Origin: Deinococcales bacterium
GTDB lineage: Bacteria > Deinococcota > Deinococci > Deinococcales > Deinococcaceae
Direction: 5' to 3'
Assembly (NCBI GenBank): GCA_014378225.1
Contig: JACMOA010000045.1
Location: 1 to 5,145 of the forward strand
Length of the DNA stretch: 5,145 nt
Below, piece after piece: positions 4,868-5,145 of this stretch. Under the pieces are notes generated by a model. That model made no database searches. It saw nothing but the letters and a program-made list of their open reading frames with translations, and was not told where the DNA came from. Positions within the stretch are counted from its first letter, which is position 1. Each line of letters begins with the position of its first letter. The position numbers were made by a program, and so were the translations under genes.

Positions 4868-5145
4868 ATGTACATCCGCACGCTTTTGTACGCCTGTTCA
4901 CCGCTACTCTTGGCTCTGGCTCTCTCGAGCTGTGGCGGCGGCACAACCCCTCCCATCGAAAAGCCCACCCTGGGACAGCCTACCCTCGAGAACCCCGATG
5001 CGGAGGGCGAAGAATTGGTGGTGAACATTCCCGTCACCGGAAGCCTCACCCTCACCCTGAGCACCACACTGGACGGCGCGGCTACGAGTGTTCGCTCGAG
5101 CGGTGTCTTTTTGGCGCAGGCCAAAAATTACGTGGGACACGTCAC
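4868..5145 (+). CDS. Predicted lipoprotein, 3' end outside window
   Basis: Ninety-two codons are visible with no stop before the window edge. The N-terminus is a lipoprotein signal: Arg4, a hydrophobic core over residues 5-19 (LLLALAL) and lipobox LSSC, with the acylated Cys at residue 22, followed by GGG. Signal peptidase II would cleave before Cys22, and the protein would be anchored in the envelope. The next residues (about 25-48) form a Pro/Thr/Glu-rich linker, PTLGQPTLENP, with a near-repeat PTLGQ/PTLEN. After this comes a segment with beta-strand character (GSLTLTLSTTLDG, 58-70) that could begin a beta-sandwich domain, though too little is visible to name one. The start is supported by AAGGAG at six bases. 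The spacer to the preceding gene is 112 bases and contains the 4741-4778 repeat, suggesting an independent promoter. The open frames on the opposite strand here lack support. Function is unknown beyond export. Confidence 0.85.
   Translation, partial: MYIRTLLYACSPLLLALALSSCGGGTTPPIEKPTLGQPTLENPDAEGEELVVNIPVTGSLTLTLSTTLDGAATSVRSSGVFLAQAKNYVGHV

Larger units (their letters stand above)
4..5100. repeat. Dispersed over-represented palindrome CTCGAG (mostly GCTCGAG), 40 copies
   Basis: Hand-counted first bases: 4, 178, 328, 571, 915, 967, 1036, 1129, 1288, 1309, 1342, 1399, 1414, 1448, 1512, 1822, 2482, 2718, 2736, 2799, 2843, 2963, 3034, 3258, 3639, 3809, 3922, 3974, 4111, 4266, 4295, 4333, 4381, 4613, 4643, 4683, 4782, 4924, 4985, 5095. 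That is one per about 129 bp, where random sequence of this composition would give one or two in the whole window. Thirty-five copies read GCTCGAG on at least one strand. Copies lie in every gene and every spacer of more than 80 bp. The behaviour is like the HIP1 octamer of cyanobacteria: not a mobile element but a genome-wide word bias. Its function here is unknown. Confidence 0.9.

Noticed and set aside
4..5100. CTCGAG as XhoI linkers or a cloning or assembly artefact
   Set aside because: The copies are irregularly spaced and lie in frame inside intact genes with conserved motifs, and no vector sequence or repeated junction is seen.
4..5100. CRISPR-like array from the repeated word
   Set aside because: The repeat is only 6-7 bases, spacing is irregular and it lies mostly in coding sequence.
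4831..5140. Two overlapping open frames on the - strand at the right end
   Set aside because: They are antisense to the lipoprotein gene, which has a ribosome binding site and a lipobox. The minus-strand frames have neither.

Overview
The window looks like a chromosomal segment from the Deinococcus-Thermus phylum, closer to Deinococcales than to Thermus. The main reason is the class II fructose-bisphosphate aldolase at 2972-3892, whose sequence resembles remembered Deinococcus aldolases almost block for block; no database search was possible. Nothing here suggests a phage, plasmid, IS element, CRISPR array or RNA gene.

Layout from left to right: (1) an ABC-F type ATPase on the + strand, cut off at the left edge (1-1467); (2) a short convergent gap holding a long near-perfect hairpin (1489-1537); (3) a pilT/pilU-family type IV pilus retraction ATPase on the - strand (1556-2638), with a plausible sigma-70 promoter at 2700-2729; (4) a gene-free spacer rich in dyads (2639-2920), ending in a strong intrinsic terminator (2921-2958); (5) fba on the - strand (2972-3892), with a near-consensus -10 inside an inverted repeat; (6) a divergent spacer (3893-4131) with TTAA-type direct repeats; (7) an unrecognised exported or membrane protein gene on the + strand (4132-4755); (8) a second 11-bp-period TTAAGACC direct repeat over that gene's stop codon; (9) the start of a lipoprotein gene on the + strand (4868 to the right edge).

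The genes do not form a pathway. A housekeeping translation factor, a pilus motor and a glycolytic enzyme sit beside two envelope-protein genes that may be co-regulated, because each is preceded by tandem TTAAG/TTAAC half-sites 11 bp apart, the geometry used by OmpR/PhoB-family response regulators.

The most striking signal is not a gene. The palindrome CTCGAG occurs 40 times by hand count in 5145 bp, against one or two expected by chance. It falls in genes and spacers alike, and 35 copies carry the 7-mer GCTCGAG on one strand or the other. This resembles the cyanobacterial HIP1 phenomenon, but with a different palindrome.
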